Part shown: one piece after another, positions 34,163 to 42,160 of the stretch | Numbering within the stretch: position 1 is the first letter of the stretch | How the letters are laid out: each line of letters opens with the position of its first letter | Assembly: GCF_900182555.1 (NCBI RefSeq) | Contig: NZ_FXTH01000006.1 | Coordinates: forward strand, 213,567 to 277,566 | From: Fodinibius sediminis | Lineage (GTDB): Bacteria; Bacteroidota; Rhodothermia; Balneolales; Balneolaceae | Reading direction: 5' to 3' | Length of the DNA stretch: 64,000 nucleotides | Translations under genes and position numbers: made by a program | The notes under the pieces: generated by a model | The model's input: the letters and a program-made list of their open reading frames with translations, nothing else | What the model was told of the DNA's origin: nothing | The model's database searches: none

Positions 34163-37100
34163 TTATGCTTCGGCCACTTCGTCCAGCTTAACCCCAACCA
34201 GCCGGCTGATACCGGTCTCCGGCATCGTCACCCCGTACATCATCTCAGCTTTACTCATCGTTTTTTTGTTGTGGGTGATGATAATGAACTGGGTGTCATC
34301 GCTGAAACGCTTGATCATGGCCGCAAATCGCTCAATGTTGGCGTCGTCGAGGGGGGCGTCGACCTCGTCCAGTACACAGAAGGGCGAGGGCTTTACAAGG
34401 TAAATTGCAAAGAGCAGGGCGATGGCCGTCAGTGTTTTTTCACCCCCCGACAGCTGGTTGATGGTGGAGGGACGCTTACCCTTCGGGTTGGCCTTGATCT
34501 CAATGCTTGCATCAAGGGGATCCTCGGCCTCCTGGTCGATGACCAGGTCGCAATAGTCATCATCGTTGAAGAGGGTATGGAAGACCTTCTGGAAGTTTAC
34601 CCGAATTTTCTCAAAGGTCCTATTAAAACGTTCCGTGGCTGTTTTGTTGATCTTGTCGATGGTTTCACGGAGCTCTTCAGCGGCCTGGTGGAGGTCACCG
34701 ATTTGTTCTTCATAAAAATCGAGGCGTTCCTTTTCCTCTTCGTACTCTTCGATTGCAAGGGGGTTCACATCCCCGATCTTTTTGAGCTTCTGTTTCAGCC
34801 AGGCGATGCGTTTTTTGGCTTCATCCGCTTCGGTATCTTCAGGCAGCTTCTCGTCAATCTGGTCCATCAGAACCCCGTAGGTCTCCCAGATGTGATCCGA
34901 GAGATTCTCAATCTGCATCTCAAATTTCTCTTTGGCCATTGCCAGGTGGTGCACCAGTTCCATGTTCACCTCTTTGCGACGGCGCACTTCCTTCAGTTCC
35001 TTTTCGATCTCATTAATGCGTCCACGCTGCTTGCCGGAGGCCTCCTCGGCCTGCTCAAGTTGTTTGTCAGCTTCCCGCTTTTTCGTTTTCAGGTTTTCGA
35101 ACTGATCTTCCAGCTGCTCAATCGAGGATTTGTATCTGGTGATGCGCTTTTTAGCTTCCTTTGTTTTCTCTGAGCGCATTTTCAGCCGCTTCTTCAGGTT
35201 CTTGATGCCGTCCTGGGCCCGGCGGATATCCCGCTCGTGGTTTTCCACCTTGTTCTGCAGATCCTGGTGTTTCAGCTGGGCATCATTATAGCGGCTCTGG
35301 GCTATAGAACGCTCCTCTTCCAGCTCCTGGAGCGTCTGTTTTTTCTCCTCCTGCTGCTTGTGGAGTTTTTTCAGCTTCTGTTGGAGCTCCTTCTGCCGCG
35401 GGTGCAGCTGGTCGAGTTCATCCCGCGCAGAACCCTCGCTGCTGGTCAGCGCTTCGCGCCGATCCCTGAGTTCCCCGATATTCTTCTCATAGATCTGAAT
35501 CCTGGACTCAAAACTGTTGATCTTGTTCTCTATGGATCGCAGGTGCTTCTCTTTTTCTTTGAGCTGCTGTTCCAGCTCATTCAGCTTGATGGCCTGGTAC
35601 TGCTCGCCTACCTGCTGCAGCCTTTCCCGGGAGCCGTCGATCTCCGATGTCAGCTTGTCCCTTTGCTCGGTAAGCTTGGTTATTTTATCCTGCAGTCCCA
35701 CGCGAATGCCGGCATTTTGGGACTTGCTTCCGCTCTGCAGAAAATGGCCACTGGTAATCACTTCCCCCTCGAGGGTGACGCCGGTCTGGCGGTTGCCGGA
35801 AATGTGCTGCCAGGCGTTCTCCACACTGTCAAAAACAAAAGTGTGTCCCAGCAACAAGGTTTTGAGCGCTTCAAAACGGGGCTCAGTATGCACCACCTCC
35901 ACCATGGAGCCTTCTTCAGCCGGATAAGAGTCGGCCAGCTTGTCGAGGGGAATGAAGGTGGCTTGTCCCTTCTCCTGCTCCTTGAGCAGGCGGGCGGCTT
36001 CCCGGGCATCCCGGAGTGTGTCCACCACTACAAAGTTCAGGGCCTCTCCCAGCACAGCTTCCAGGGCAACGGCATGCTCTTCATCAGTAGACAGAAGGTT
36101 GGATACCACATCCATAAAGGGAAAGCGGTCGCTGTGTTCCTCGAGCAGAAACTGTACGCTCGAGGGAAACGCCTCGTTGGAGCTGGCAATATCCTGCAAC
36201 AGCTGAATTTCAGACGCTACCGAGTCGAGGCTGCTCTGCTGGCTTCGTATTTTATCCTTCAGCTCTTCCTGGCGGCTGCTCAGCTTCTCCCGCTTCTCCC
36301 GGGCCTCCTGCAATTGCTGCTGCTGGCTGTCCCGGTCTTCAGTGGCCTGATCGAGCTTTGAGGAGAGCATCTTTTTCTCCCCGCGGAAATTGGCGATCTC
36401 GTCTTCAAGGTCCTCGATTTCTTCGCGGATCCGAAGGAGGTCGCCCTCGGTATTCTCCAGTCGCGACTCTATTTTAATGCGTTTGGTTTGAAGGTTATTG
36501 AGTTCGCTGTTGGTGCTGGAGAACTCTTTTTCAAGCTTGTTTAATTTTTTACGTTCGGCTGTAAACTGTTTCTGGATTTCACTATAGCGGCTTTTCGAAT
36601 CATCCAGGTTCTTTTCGGCCTTCTGGAGATCTTCATCAAACGTTTCAAGCTTGGCCTGGCTGCTCTGAAACGCCTCGCGCAGGTCTTTCAGGTCCTGTTC
36701 GCTCTGTTCGATATCCTTGTCGTACTGCTCAATGACGCCTTCTTCATTGCTGATTTTCTCGCGCGTAATCTGGAGGTTGGTTTCGGTATCCCGGATTTTA
36801 GAGTGCAGCTGGCTGACGCGGCGCTGGGCTTCCGACTGCTTGCGCTCCTTTTCGGAGAGTGCCTCGCGGGCGGCCTCTTCTTCCTGCTCCAGTTTTTTTG
36901 TCTTGGAAAGAATCTCTTTTTTCTCCTTGTCGGCATTTCCGATGCGTTCCTTCAGCGGCTCCAGTTCTTCCTGGATTTTACTGAACTCATGCTTGTTGAG
37001 CGCCTTGTCCAGCTGTTCAAGCTCTTTATTGTATTTTTTGGCCTTGCGGGCCTTGTCTGCCTGGCGTTCCAGCGATTTAGTCTTTTTCCGGACCTCGACC

Positions 37101-37684
37101 AGGATGTCTTCCACCCGCTGCAAATCCTTTTGTGTATCCTCGAGTTTACGGAAGGTGCGCTTGCGCTTTTCCTTGTATCGGGTGATCCCGGCGGCCTCCT
37201 CAAACAGTTTTCGCCGGTCATTGTTCTTGTCGTTGAGGATCTCTTCAACCATTTTGAGTTCAATCACCGAGTAGGCATCCGAACTCATGCCCGTATCCAT
37301 GAACAGCTCATTAATGTCCTTGAGCCGGCAGGTTGTTCCATTGATAAGGTATTCGCTTTCGCCGGATCGGTAGAGGCGGCGGGCGATGGTCACTTCATTA
37401 TACTCGGTGGGAAGCAGTCCCTTGTTGTTGATCAGGGTAAGCGATACTTCCGCCATACCCAGGGCGTTCTTTTTGGCGGTTCCATTGAAAATTACGTTCG
37501 ACATGCTTGAGGAACGCAGCAGGGTGGGGCGCTGCTCACCCAATACCCAGCGCATGGAATCCACAATATTGGATTTGCCGCAGCCATTGGGGCCTACAAT
37601 CGCAGTAATTCCCTTGTCAAAGGAGACTTTGGTATTATAGGCAAAGCTCTTAAAGCCCTGAAGTTCCAGTTCGGATATATACAT
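34163..37684 (-). CDS. smc: Chromosome segregation ATPase SMC
   Basis: An 1173-residue condensin subunit. The N-terminal head has Walker A V-G-P-N-G-C-G-K-S-N-I-V-D at residues 31-43. Long coiled coils (about 170-500 and 660-1000) flank a hinge near residues 510-640 (F-P-F-M-D-V-V-S-N-L-L and L-G-E-A-L-N-F-V-V-V-D-T-L). The C-terminal head has the signature L-S-G-G-E-K-T-L-T-A and Walker B F-C-V-L-D-E-V-D-A-P-L-D-D. It folds and segregates the chromosome with ScpA/ScpB, neither of which is nearby. Confidence 0.97.
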   Translation of the reverse strand: MYISELELQGFKSFAYNTKVSFDKGITAIVGPNGCGKSNIVDSMRWVLGEQRPTLLRSSSMSNVIFNGTAKKNALGMAEVSLTLINNKGLLPTEYNEVTIARRLYRSGESEYLINGTTCRLKDINELFMDTGMSSDAYSVIELKMVEEILNDKNNDRRKLFEEAAGITRYKEKRKRTFRKLEDTQKDLQRVEDILVEVRKKTKSLERQADKARKAKKYNKELEQLDKALNKHEFSKIQEELEPLKERIGNADKEKKEILSKTKKLEQEEEAAREALSEKERKQSEAQRRVSQLHSKIRDTETNLQITREKISNEEGVIEQYDKDIEQSEQDLKDLREAFQSSQAKLETFDEDLQKAEKNLDDSKSRYSEIQKQFTAERKKLNKLEKEFSSTNSELNNLQTKRIKIESRLENTEGDLLRIREEIEDLEDEIANFRGEKKMLSSKLDQATEDRDSQQQQLQEAREKREKLSSRQEELKDKIRSQQSSLDSVASEIQLLQDIASSNEAFPSSVQFLLEEHSDRFPFMDVVSNLLSTDEEHAVALEAVLGEALNFVVVDTLRDAREAARLLKEQEKGQATFIPLDKLADSYPAEEGSMVEVVHTEPRFEALKTLLLGHTFVFDSVENAWQHISGNRQTGVTLEGEVITSGHFLQSGSKSQNAGIRVGLQDKITKLTEQRDKLTSEIDGSRERLQQVGEQYQAIKLNELEQQLKEKEKHLRSIENKINSFESRIQIYEKNIGELRDRREALTSSEGSARDELDQLHPRQKELQQKLKKLHKQQEEKKQTLQELEEERSIAQSRYNDAQLKHQDLQNKVENHERDIRRAQDGIKNLKKRLKMRSEKTKEAKKRITRYKSSIEQLEDQFENLKTKKREADKQLEQAEEASGKQRGRINEIEKELKEVRRRKEVNMELVHHLAMAKEKFEMQIENLSDHIWETYGVLMDQIDEKLPEDTEADEAKKRIAWLKQKLKKIGDVNPLAIEEYEEEKERLDFYEEQIGDLHQAAEELRETIDKINKTATERFNRTFEKIRVNFQKVFHTLFNDDDYCDLVIDQEAEDPLDASIEIKANPKGKRPSTINQLSGGEKTLTAIALLFAIYLVKPSPFCVLDEVDAPLDDANIERFAAMIKRFSDDTQFIIITHNKKTMSKAEMMYGVTMPETGISRLVGVKLDEVAEA

Positions 37685-37789
37685 GCATTAAAAGTGCCAA
37701 ATAGCAAAATTCAAACAGCCGTTCACTGGTATGGCAGGGGAAACGGCGCAAGGTAGTTGAATTTTCTATCTTGGATATTGGGATTTTCG

Positions 37790-38359
37790 TCAAACAGTCA
37801 TGATTTCTTCTTTCTTCTTCTCCAGCAGTTCATCCACCCGCTTGGTATGCTGGTCGGTAAGCTCCTGCACAGCCTCTTCGGCTTCATATTTTGAATCTTC
37901 CGGAAGTGATTCCTGCTCCACTTTCTTCTTGATCTCGTCATTGGCTTCCCGGCGGGCATTGCGAATGGATATGCGGGTGTCTTCGGCAATTTCCTTGACA
38001 CGCTTCACGAGCTCCTTGCGTCGTTCTTCCGACAGAATAGGCAAGGGGATGCGGATAATATTGCCGTCATTACTGGGATTCAGTCCCAGTCCGGCCGACA
38101 TGATGGCCTTTTCAATATCCTCCAGGGCCGACTTGTCAAAAGGCTGGACCGTGAGCAGCCGCGATTCAGGAGCACTCACGTTGGCCAGCTGGTTCAGCGG
38201 CGTCTGGGATCCATAATAATCAACCTTGATGCCATCCAGCAGTGCGGGCTGCGCTTTACCTGCCCGAACGTGGGAGAGTTCTTTTTTATAGTAGATGATG
38301 GCTTCATCCATCTTTTTTCCGGTACTGTCAATGATGCTCTGTAGCTCTGATGGTATCAT
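37790..38359 (-). CDS. frr: Ribosome recycling factor
   Basis: A 189-residue RRF, which with EF-G splits ribosomes after termination. Visible features are the three-helix bundle start, H-V-R-A-G-K-A-Q-P-A-L-L-D-G-I-K-V-D-Y-Y-G at about 30-50, Q-L-A-N-V-S-A-P-E-S-R and I-R-I-P-L-P-x-L-S-E-E-R-R-K-E-L. pyrH precedes it by 66 bases on the same strand, the usual pyrH-frr order. Confidence 0.96.
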   Translation of the reverse strand: MIPSELQSIIDSTGKKMDEAIIYYKKELSHVRAGKAQPALLDGIKVDYYGSQTPLNQLANVSAPESRLLTVQPFDKSALEDIEKAIMSAGLGLNPSNDGNIIRIPLPILSEERRKELVKRVKEIAEDTRISIRNARREANDEIKKKVEQESLPEDSKYEAEEAVQELTDQHTKRVDELLEKKKEEIMTV

Positions 38360-38425
38360 AATAGATCAAACTTTAATTTTAATCACTTATGGTGCAGGTA
38401 AAAGATCAGAATGAATTTAAGAAAT

Positions 38426-39151
38426 CTATGAATCTTCCCAAACTACCGTGGAGCCAATATTTTCCTTTCCGTTGAGAACTTTTTTAAGGTTGCCTACTAT
38501 GTTCATATTGAACACGATGATGGGCGTCTCATTCTCGCGGCACAGCGTAAAGGCGGTGAGATCCATGATAGAGAGCCGGCGGTCGAGCACTTCTTCGCCG
38601 GTAATGGTCTGGAACTTCTGGGCATCCGGATTCTTTTCAGGGTCAGAGTCAAAAATACCGTCGACGCGGGTGCCTTTTAATATGACATCGGCTTCGACCT
38701 CGATGGCACGCAGAGAAGCTGCCGTATCGGTTGTAAAATAGGGGTTCCCGGTACCTGCGCCGAAGATGACAACCCGTCCCTTTTCCAGGTGACGGATGGC
38801 CCTGCGCCGTATATAGGGTTCGGCAATTTCTTCCATGCGGATAGCCGACATAAGGCGGGTGTGCACGCCCTTGCGTTCCAGGGCATCCTGGAGGGCCATG
38901 CTGTTGATCATGGTCGCCAGCATGCCCATGTAGTCGCCCTGCACCCGGTCCATGCCCTCGGTGGCTCCCTTGACGCCGCGGAAAATATTGCCGCCGCCGA
39001 CGACCACGGAGACTTCATAACCTTCGTCATGGGCAGATTTGATCTCATCGGCGTATTGGGTCAGGATATCACCGTCAATGCCGTGTCCTTGTTCTCCCAA
39101 CAGGGCTTCGCCGCTTATTTTGAGTAAAATTCGTTTGTACTTGTTGGCCAC
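38426..39151 (-). CDS. pyrH: UMP kinase
   Basis: A 241-residue amino-acid-kinase-fold UMP kinase (UMP to UDP). Motifs: [14 protein letters not shown] at the start, [11 protein letters not shown] near residue 50, [15 protein letters not shown] near 130, and D-G-I-F-D-S-D-P. It lies between tsf and frr in the common order rpsB-tsf-pyrH-frr. A bidirectional terminator separates it from tsf. Confidence 0.96.
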   Translation of the reverse strand: MANKYKRILLKISGEALLGEQGHGIDGDILTQYADEIKSAHDEGYEVSVVVGGGNIFRGVKGATEGMDRVQGDYMGMLATMINSMALQDALERKGVHTRLMSAIRMEEIAEPYIRRRAIRHLEKGRVVIFGAGTGNPYFTTDTAASLRAIEVEADVILKGTRVDGIFDSDPEKNPDAQKFQTITGEEVLDRRLSIMDLTAFTLCRENETPIIVFNMNIVGNLKKVLNGKENIGSTVVWEDS

Positions 39152-39226
39152 TGTATTAGAATCCCATTTTTATTGCTGTTGATAATTTACATAACCCGGT
39201 TTAAAATCAGGATCTCTTAAGCATAA

Positions 39227-39257
39227 AAAAAAGGCTACCGAATTGGTAGCCTTTTTT
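39227..39257 (-). terminator. Terminator after tsf (bidirectional)
   Basis: AAAAAAGGCTACC and its complement form a 13-bp stem around a five-base loop (39240-39244), with U-runs at both ends. It lies 16 bases past the tsf stop on the minus strand. Confidence 0.85.
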
Positions 39258-39272
39258 AAAGAATAGGGGTAT

Positions 39273-40106
39273 TTACGACTTTTCGCCGAGCTGAAGCCGG
39301 TGAAAGGATTTCACCAGCGGCATATCGTTTTCTTTAAGGTATGCTTCCACCGACATGCTGTTGTCTTTGACAAATTTCTGTTCCAGCAGAACGCGTTCTT
39401 CATAGAAACGGCGCAACTTGCCCTGGGCTGCCTTCTCGGCGATCTCTTCAGACTTGCCTTCATTGAGCAGCTGCTCTTTGGCAATATCAAGTTCTTTTTC
39501 CACAACCGAGCTGTCGACTCCCTCTCTGTTGACGGCGATAGGGTTCATGGCGGCCACCTGCATAGCCACGTCTTTAGCGATATCATCATCAGAGATGTCG
39601 CCTTCGAATTCAACGACTACGCCGAGCTGGTTGCCGGGATGGATATAGGAAATAAACTGGCCATCTGTGGTAACGAACAGGGCACGGCTGAATTTTATTT
39701 TTTCGCCGATCTTTCCAACCATATCCTTTAGGTGATCGGCTACGGTAAGATCATCAAGTTTGATTTCCAGCAATTCATCCACGGAGTTAATCTCATTCTC
39801 ATAAACGAGATCAAGAAATTCCTGAGCCCGGTTCTGGAAATCCTCATTGCGTGCTACAAAATCGGTTTCGCAGTTGATCTCAATAGCGGCGGCCCTGCTT
39901 CCGTCCTCGCTCAGGCGAGTGAGAATCAATCCCTGGTTGGCTTCGCGGTCGGCACGCTTTTCAGATAGTTTTTGTCCTTTTTTCCGAAGGATCTCAATGG
40001 CTTCATCAAAATCTCCGTCTGCTTCCTGGAGGGCTTTTTTGCAGTCCATCATGCCCGCCCCGGTTTGTTCACGCAGTTCTTTTACGTCTTTGGCAGAAAT
40101 ACTCAT
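39273..40106 (-). CDS. tsf: Elongation factor Ts
   Basis: A 277-residue EF-Ts, the exchange factor of EF-Tu. The N-terminus has the UBA-like T-G-A-G-M-M-D-C-K-K-A-L-Q-E-A-D-G-D-F and L-R-K-K-G, and the core has A-A-A-I-E-I-N-C-E-T-D-F-V-A-R-N and G-V-V-V-E-F. It is 54 bases behind rpsB on the same strand, the standard pairing. Confidence 0.97.
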   Translation of the reverse strand: MSISAKDVKELREQTGAGMMDCKKALQEADGDFDEAIEILRKKGQKLSEKRADREANQGLILTRLSEDGSRAAAIEINCETDFVARNEDFQNRAQEFLDLVYENEINSVDELLEIKLDDLTVADHLKDMVGKIGEKIKFSRALFVTTDGQFISYIHPGNQLGVVVEFEGDISDDDIAKDVAMQVAAMNPIAVNREGVDSSVVEKELDIAKEQLLNEGKSEEIAEKAAQGKLRRFYEERVLLEQKFVKDNSMSVEAYLKENDMPLVKSFHRLQLGEKS

Positions 40107-40160
40107 GTTGAGTTATGCTGTTTAAATTTTTGGTTGTGGATTAAATCAATAAAGGGTCAT

Positions 40161-40997
40161 CTATTCTTCTTCGCCGGAAGAATCATCTGATTTTCTTTTT
40201 CGGCGAGAGCGGCGTTTTCCGGTGGCTTTTTTCTTTACCTTCACCTGTTCTTCCGCTTTCTGTGCCTCTTTGGCTGCCTGTTCCATCAGCTCCTCTTCAT
40301 TCTGTGCTTCCCGTTCGGCATTTCCTTCGATAATAGCATCGGCGATGCTTGAAGCAATAAGCTGGATGGTTCTCGCGGAGTCGTCGTTGCAGGGAATGAT
40401 GTAATCCGGGATATCGGGATCACTGTTGGTGTCTACCATGGCAACAATCGGAATATTAAGTTTCACCGCCTCATTGACGGCGATATCCTCCTTGATGGTG
40501 TCTACCACAAAAATAGCACCCGGCAGATGACCCATATTGGCGATGCCACCCAGGGTTTGCTCGAGTTTTTCGCGCTCACGGTCGAGCATCAGGGCTTCCT
40601 TCTTGGTCAGTTCATCGAAGGTGCCATCCTTGCTCATGCGGTCAATCTCTTCCATGCGCGAGATGCTTTTCTTGACCGTGGAAAAGTTGGTCAGCATGCC
40701 GCCCAGCCAGCGATGCGTGATATAGGGCATGCCACATCGTATGGCCTCCGTTTTGATGATATCCTGAGACTGTTTCTTGGTTCCCACAAAAAGAATGGTC
40801 TTTCCGGCACGGGAAAGCTTGGCTACTTCCTCCAGTGCTTCCTGGAAATATTTTTGCGTTTTCTTGAGGTCAATGATGTGAATCCCGTTGCGCTCCATGA
40901 AGATAAATTCCTTCATTTTGGGATTCCACCGGCGGGTAAGGTGTCCGAAATGGGCACCGGCTTTCAATAGTTTTTCTAAGTCGGGTGTACTAGGCAT
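40161..40997 (-). CDS. rpsB: 30S ribosomal protein S2
   Basis: The true start is the ATG at 40997 (M-P-S-T-P-D-L-E-K-L-L-K-A-G-A-H-F-G-H); the open frame goes on upstream to 41084 but crosses the leader RNA structure. The protein has 278 residues with W-N-P-K-M-K-E-F-I-F, L-F-V-G-T-K-K-Q and H-R-W-L-G-G-M-L-T-N. The C-terminus carries a charged Lys/Glu-rich tail (about residues 235-278) ending S-S-G-E-E-E, longer than the E. coli S2 end. Confidence 0.96.
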   Translation of the reverse strand: MPSTPDLEKLLKAGAHFGHLTRRWNPKMKEFIFMERNGIHIIDLKKTQKYFQEALEEVAKLSRAGKTILFVGTKKQSQDIIKTEAIRCGMPYITHRWLGGMLTNFSTVKKSISRMEEIDRMSKDGTFDELTKKEALMLDREREKLEQTLGGIANMGHLPGAIFVVDTIKEDIAVNEAVKLNIPIVAMVDTNSDPDIPDYIIPCNDDSARTIQLIASSIADAIIEGNAEREAQNEEELMEQAAKEAQKAEEQVKVKKKATGKRRSRRKRKSDDSSGEEE

Positions 40998-41029
40998 AGT
41001 TAGGGTGATTTGTGTTTGAGTTAGTCCTC

Positions 41030-41098
41030 TACGCAGGTCGTACCCGGCGCTAACCCCGGCGAAAAGCCGGAGCACTCGGCGCACTGAGTCGCTGCGTA
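41030..41098 (-). promoter_or_regulatory. Structured 5' leader of rpsB (candidate ribosomal leader)
   Basis: An outer stem TACGCAG/CTGCGTA (41030-41036 with 41092-41098) encloses two hairpins: CCCCGGC/GCCGGAG (41054-41072, loop GAAAA on the plus strand) and ACTC/GAGT (41074-41089). It lies between rpsI and rpsB, in the 5' region of rpsB. This suggests autogenous control by S2, which I infer from the location. Confidence 0.45.
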
Positions 41099-41149
41099 TG
41101 TGTGATTAGGAAATTGTGTTGTAAAGAAGAAAGCGGTATGCGTACAATA

Positions 41150-41536
41150 TTAACGCTTGGAGAACTGGAATTTCTTACGAGCACCAGGTTGTCCGTACTT
41201 CTTGCGTTCAACCATACGGTCGTCGCGGGTTAGCAGGTCGTGCGATTTCAATACGCTGTGCCACTCTTCGTTATGATCATCGAGTGCGCGGGCGAGCGCA
41301 TGCTGAATGGCTCCGGATTGTCCCGTAATGCCACCGCCGCGAACGGTTACCTTGATGTCGAACTGTCCGTTGGACTCAGTGACATCAAGTGGCAGCGAAG
41401 CAACGTTCTGATGTGCTTTCGTACTGAAGTATTCATCCAGCGATCGCTTGTTTACCTTAAATTCTCCCGATCCGGGTTTGATGTACAGCCGCGCCGTAGA
41501 GGTCTTTCTTCTTCCGATGAAATTTTTCTGTTCCAT
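41150..41536 (-). CDS. rpsI: 30S ribosomal protein S9
   Basis: A 128-residue S9 ending in the conserved K-K-Y-G-Q-P-G-A-R-K-K-F-Q-F-S-K-R, whose final arginine reaches the P-site tRNA. G-R-R-K-T-S-T-A-R-L at the start and V-R-G-G-G-I-T-G-Q-S-G-A-I in the middle are diagnostic. It follows rplM by six bases, as in most bacteria. Confidence 0.97.
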   Translation of the reverse strand: MEQKNFIGRRKTSTARLYIKPGSGEFKVNKRSLDEYFSTKAHQNVASLPLDVTESNGQFDIKVTVRGGGITGQSGAIQHALARALDDHNEEWHSVLKSHDLLTRDDRMVERKKYGQPGARKKFQFSKR

Positions 41537-41542
41537 TCGTTA

Positions 41543-41986
41543 TTAAAGCTCGATTTTTTCAGGTTGTTGTGCTTCTTGTTCATGTACTGGACCAGCATAG
41601 ACCCTTAGATTTGTCATCAGCTTATTGGTAAGCTTGTTCTTGGGCAGCATTCCCTTTACCGCATTGGTAATCAGGAAGGAAGGATCATTGTCCAGCATCT
41701 CTTCTGCCGAAGTAAAGCGCTCCCCTCCGGGGTAGCCGGTATGACGAAAATATGCTTTTTGCTGCAATTTGTTGCCGCTCAGAGTAACCTTGCTGGCATT
41801 AATTACAACGACATTGTCACCGGTGTCCATGTGCGGGGTGAATTCGGGCTTGTGCTTGCCTCTCAGGTAAGTTGCCACCTTGGAAGCCACGCGTCCGAGG
41901 GCCTGTCCTTCAGCATCAACAAGAACCCATTTCTTTTCGATATCACTCGCTTTAGCAGAGTAGGTCTTGTAACTATTAGTATCCAC
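41543..41986 (-). CDS. rplM: 50S ribosomal protein L13
   Basis: A 147-residue L13: W-V-L-V-D-A-E-G-Q-A-L-G-R-V-A-S-K-V-A near the start, G-D-N-V-V-V-I-N-A near 57, and V-K-G-M-L-P-K-N-K-L near 110, followed by L-R-V-Y-A-G. It forms an operon with rpsI. A promoter match and a short hairpin lie upstream at 42019-42057. Confidence 0.97.
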   Translation of the reverse strand: MDTNSYKTYSAKASDIEKKWVLVDAEGQALGRVASKVATYLRGKHKPEFTPHMDTGDNVVVINASKVTLSGNKLQQKAYFRHTGYPGGERFTSAEEMLDNDPSFLITNAVKGMLPKNKLTNKLMTNLRVYAGPVHEQEAQQPEKIEL

Positions 41987-42026
41987 AGTTAAAAATTGTT
42001 TAAAAATTGCTTTTGTATGAAGTCCC

Positions 42027-42057
42027 GTAAAATAGACTTCTTTTGAGCAATTTGCAA
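42027..42057 (-). promoter_or_regulatory. Promoter of rplM-rpsI
   Basis: On the minus strand TTG, exactly 20 bases and TATTTTAC are seen, near the TTG-N20-TAnnTTTG pattern. An inverted repeat GAAGTC/GACTTC (42019-42040) surrounds the -7 element. Confidence 0.5.
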
Positions 42058-42160
42058 TGATAAAATTAAGGGTACTGCTCTTTGTGGATACGGATGAATT
42101 CCCGGCGGTGAAGAAGGAGTCCGGACGTCATAGTAAAATGCGTCGTTATGAGTACATAAA

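Noticed and set aside
34079..37510. Several long plus-strand frames opposite smc
   Set aside because: Leucine- and serine-rich shadows of the coiled-coil coding sequence, with no domain and no ribosome-binding site.
40998..41084. Extension of rpsB upstream
   Set aside because: Those 29 residues are not part of S2 and cross the leader structure; the ATG at 40997 is the conserved start.
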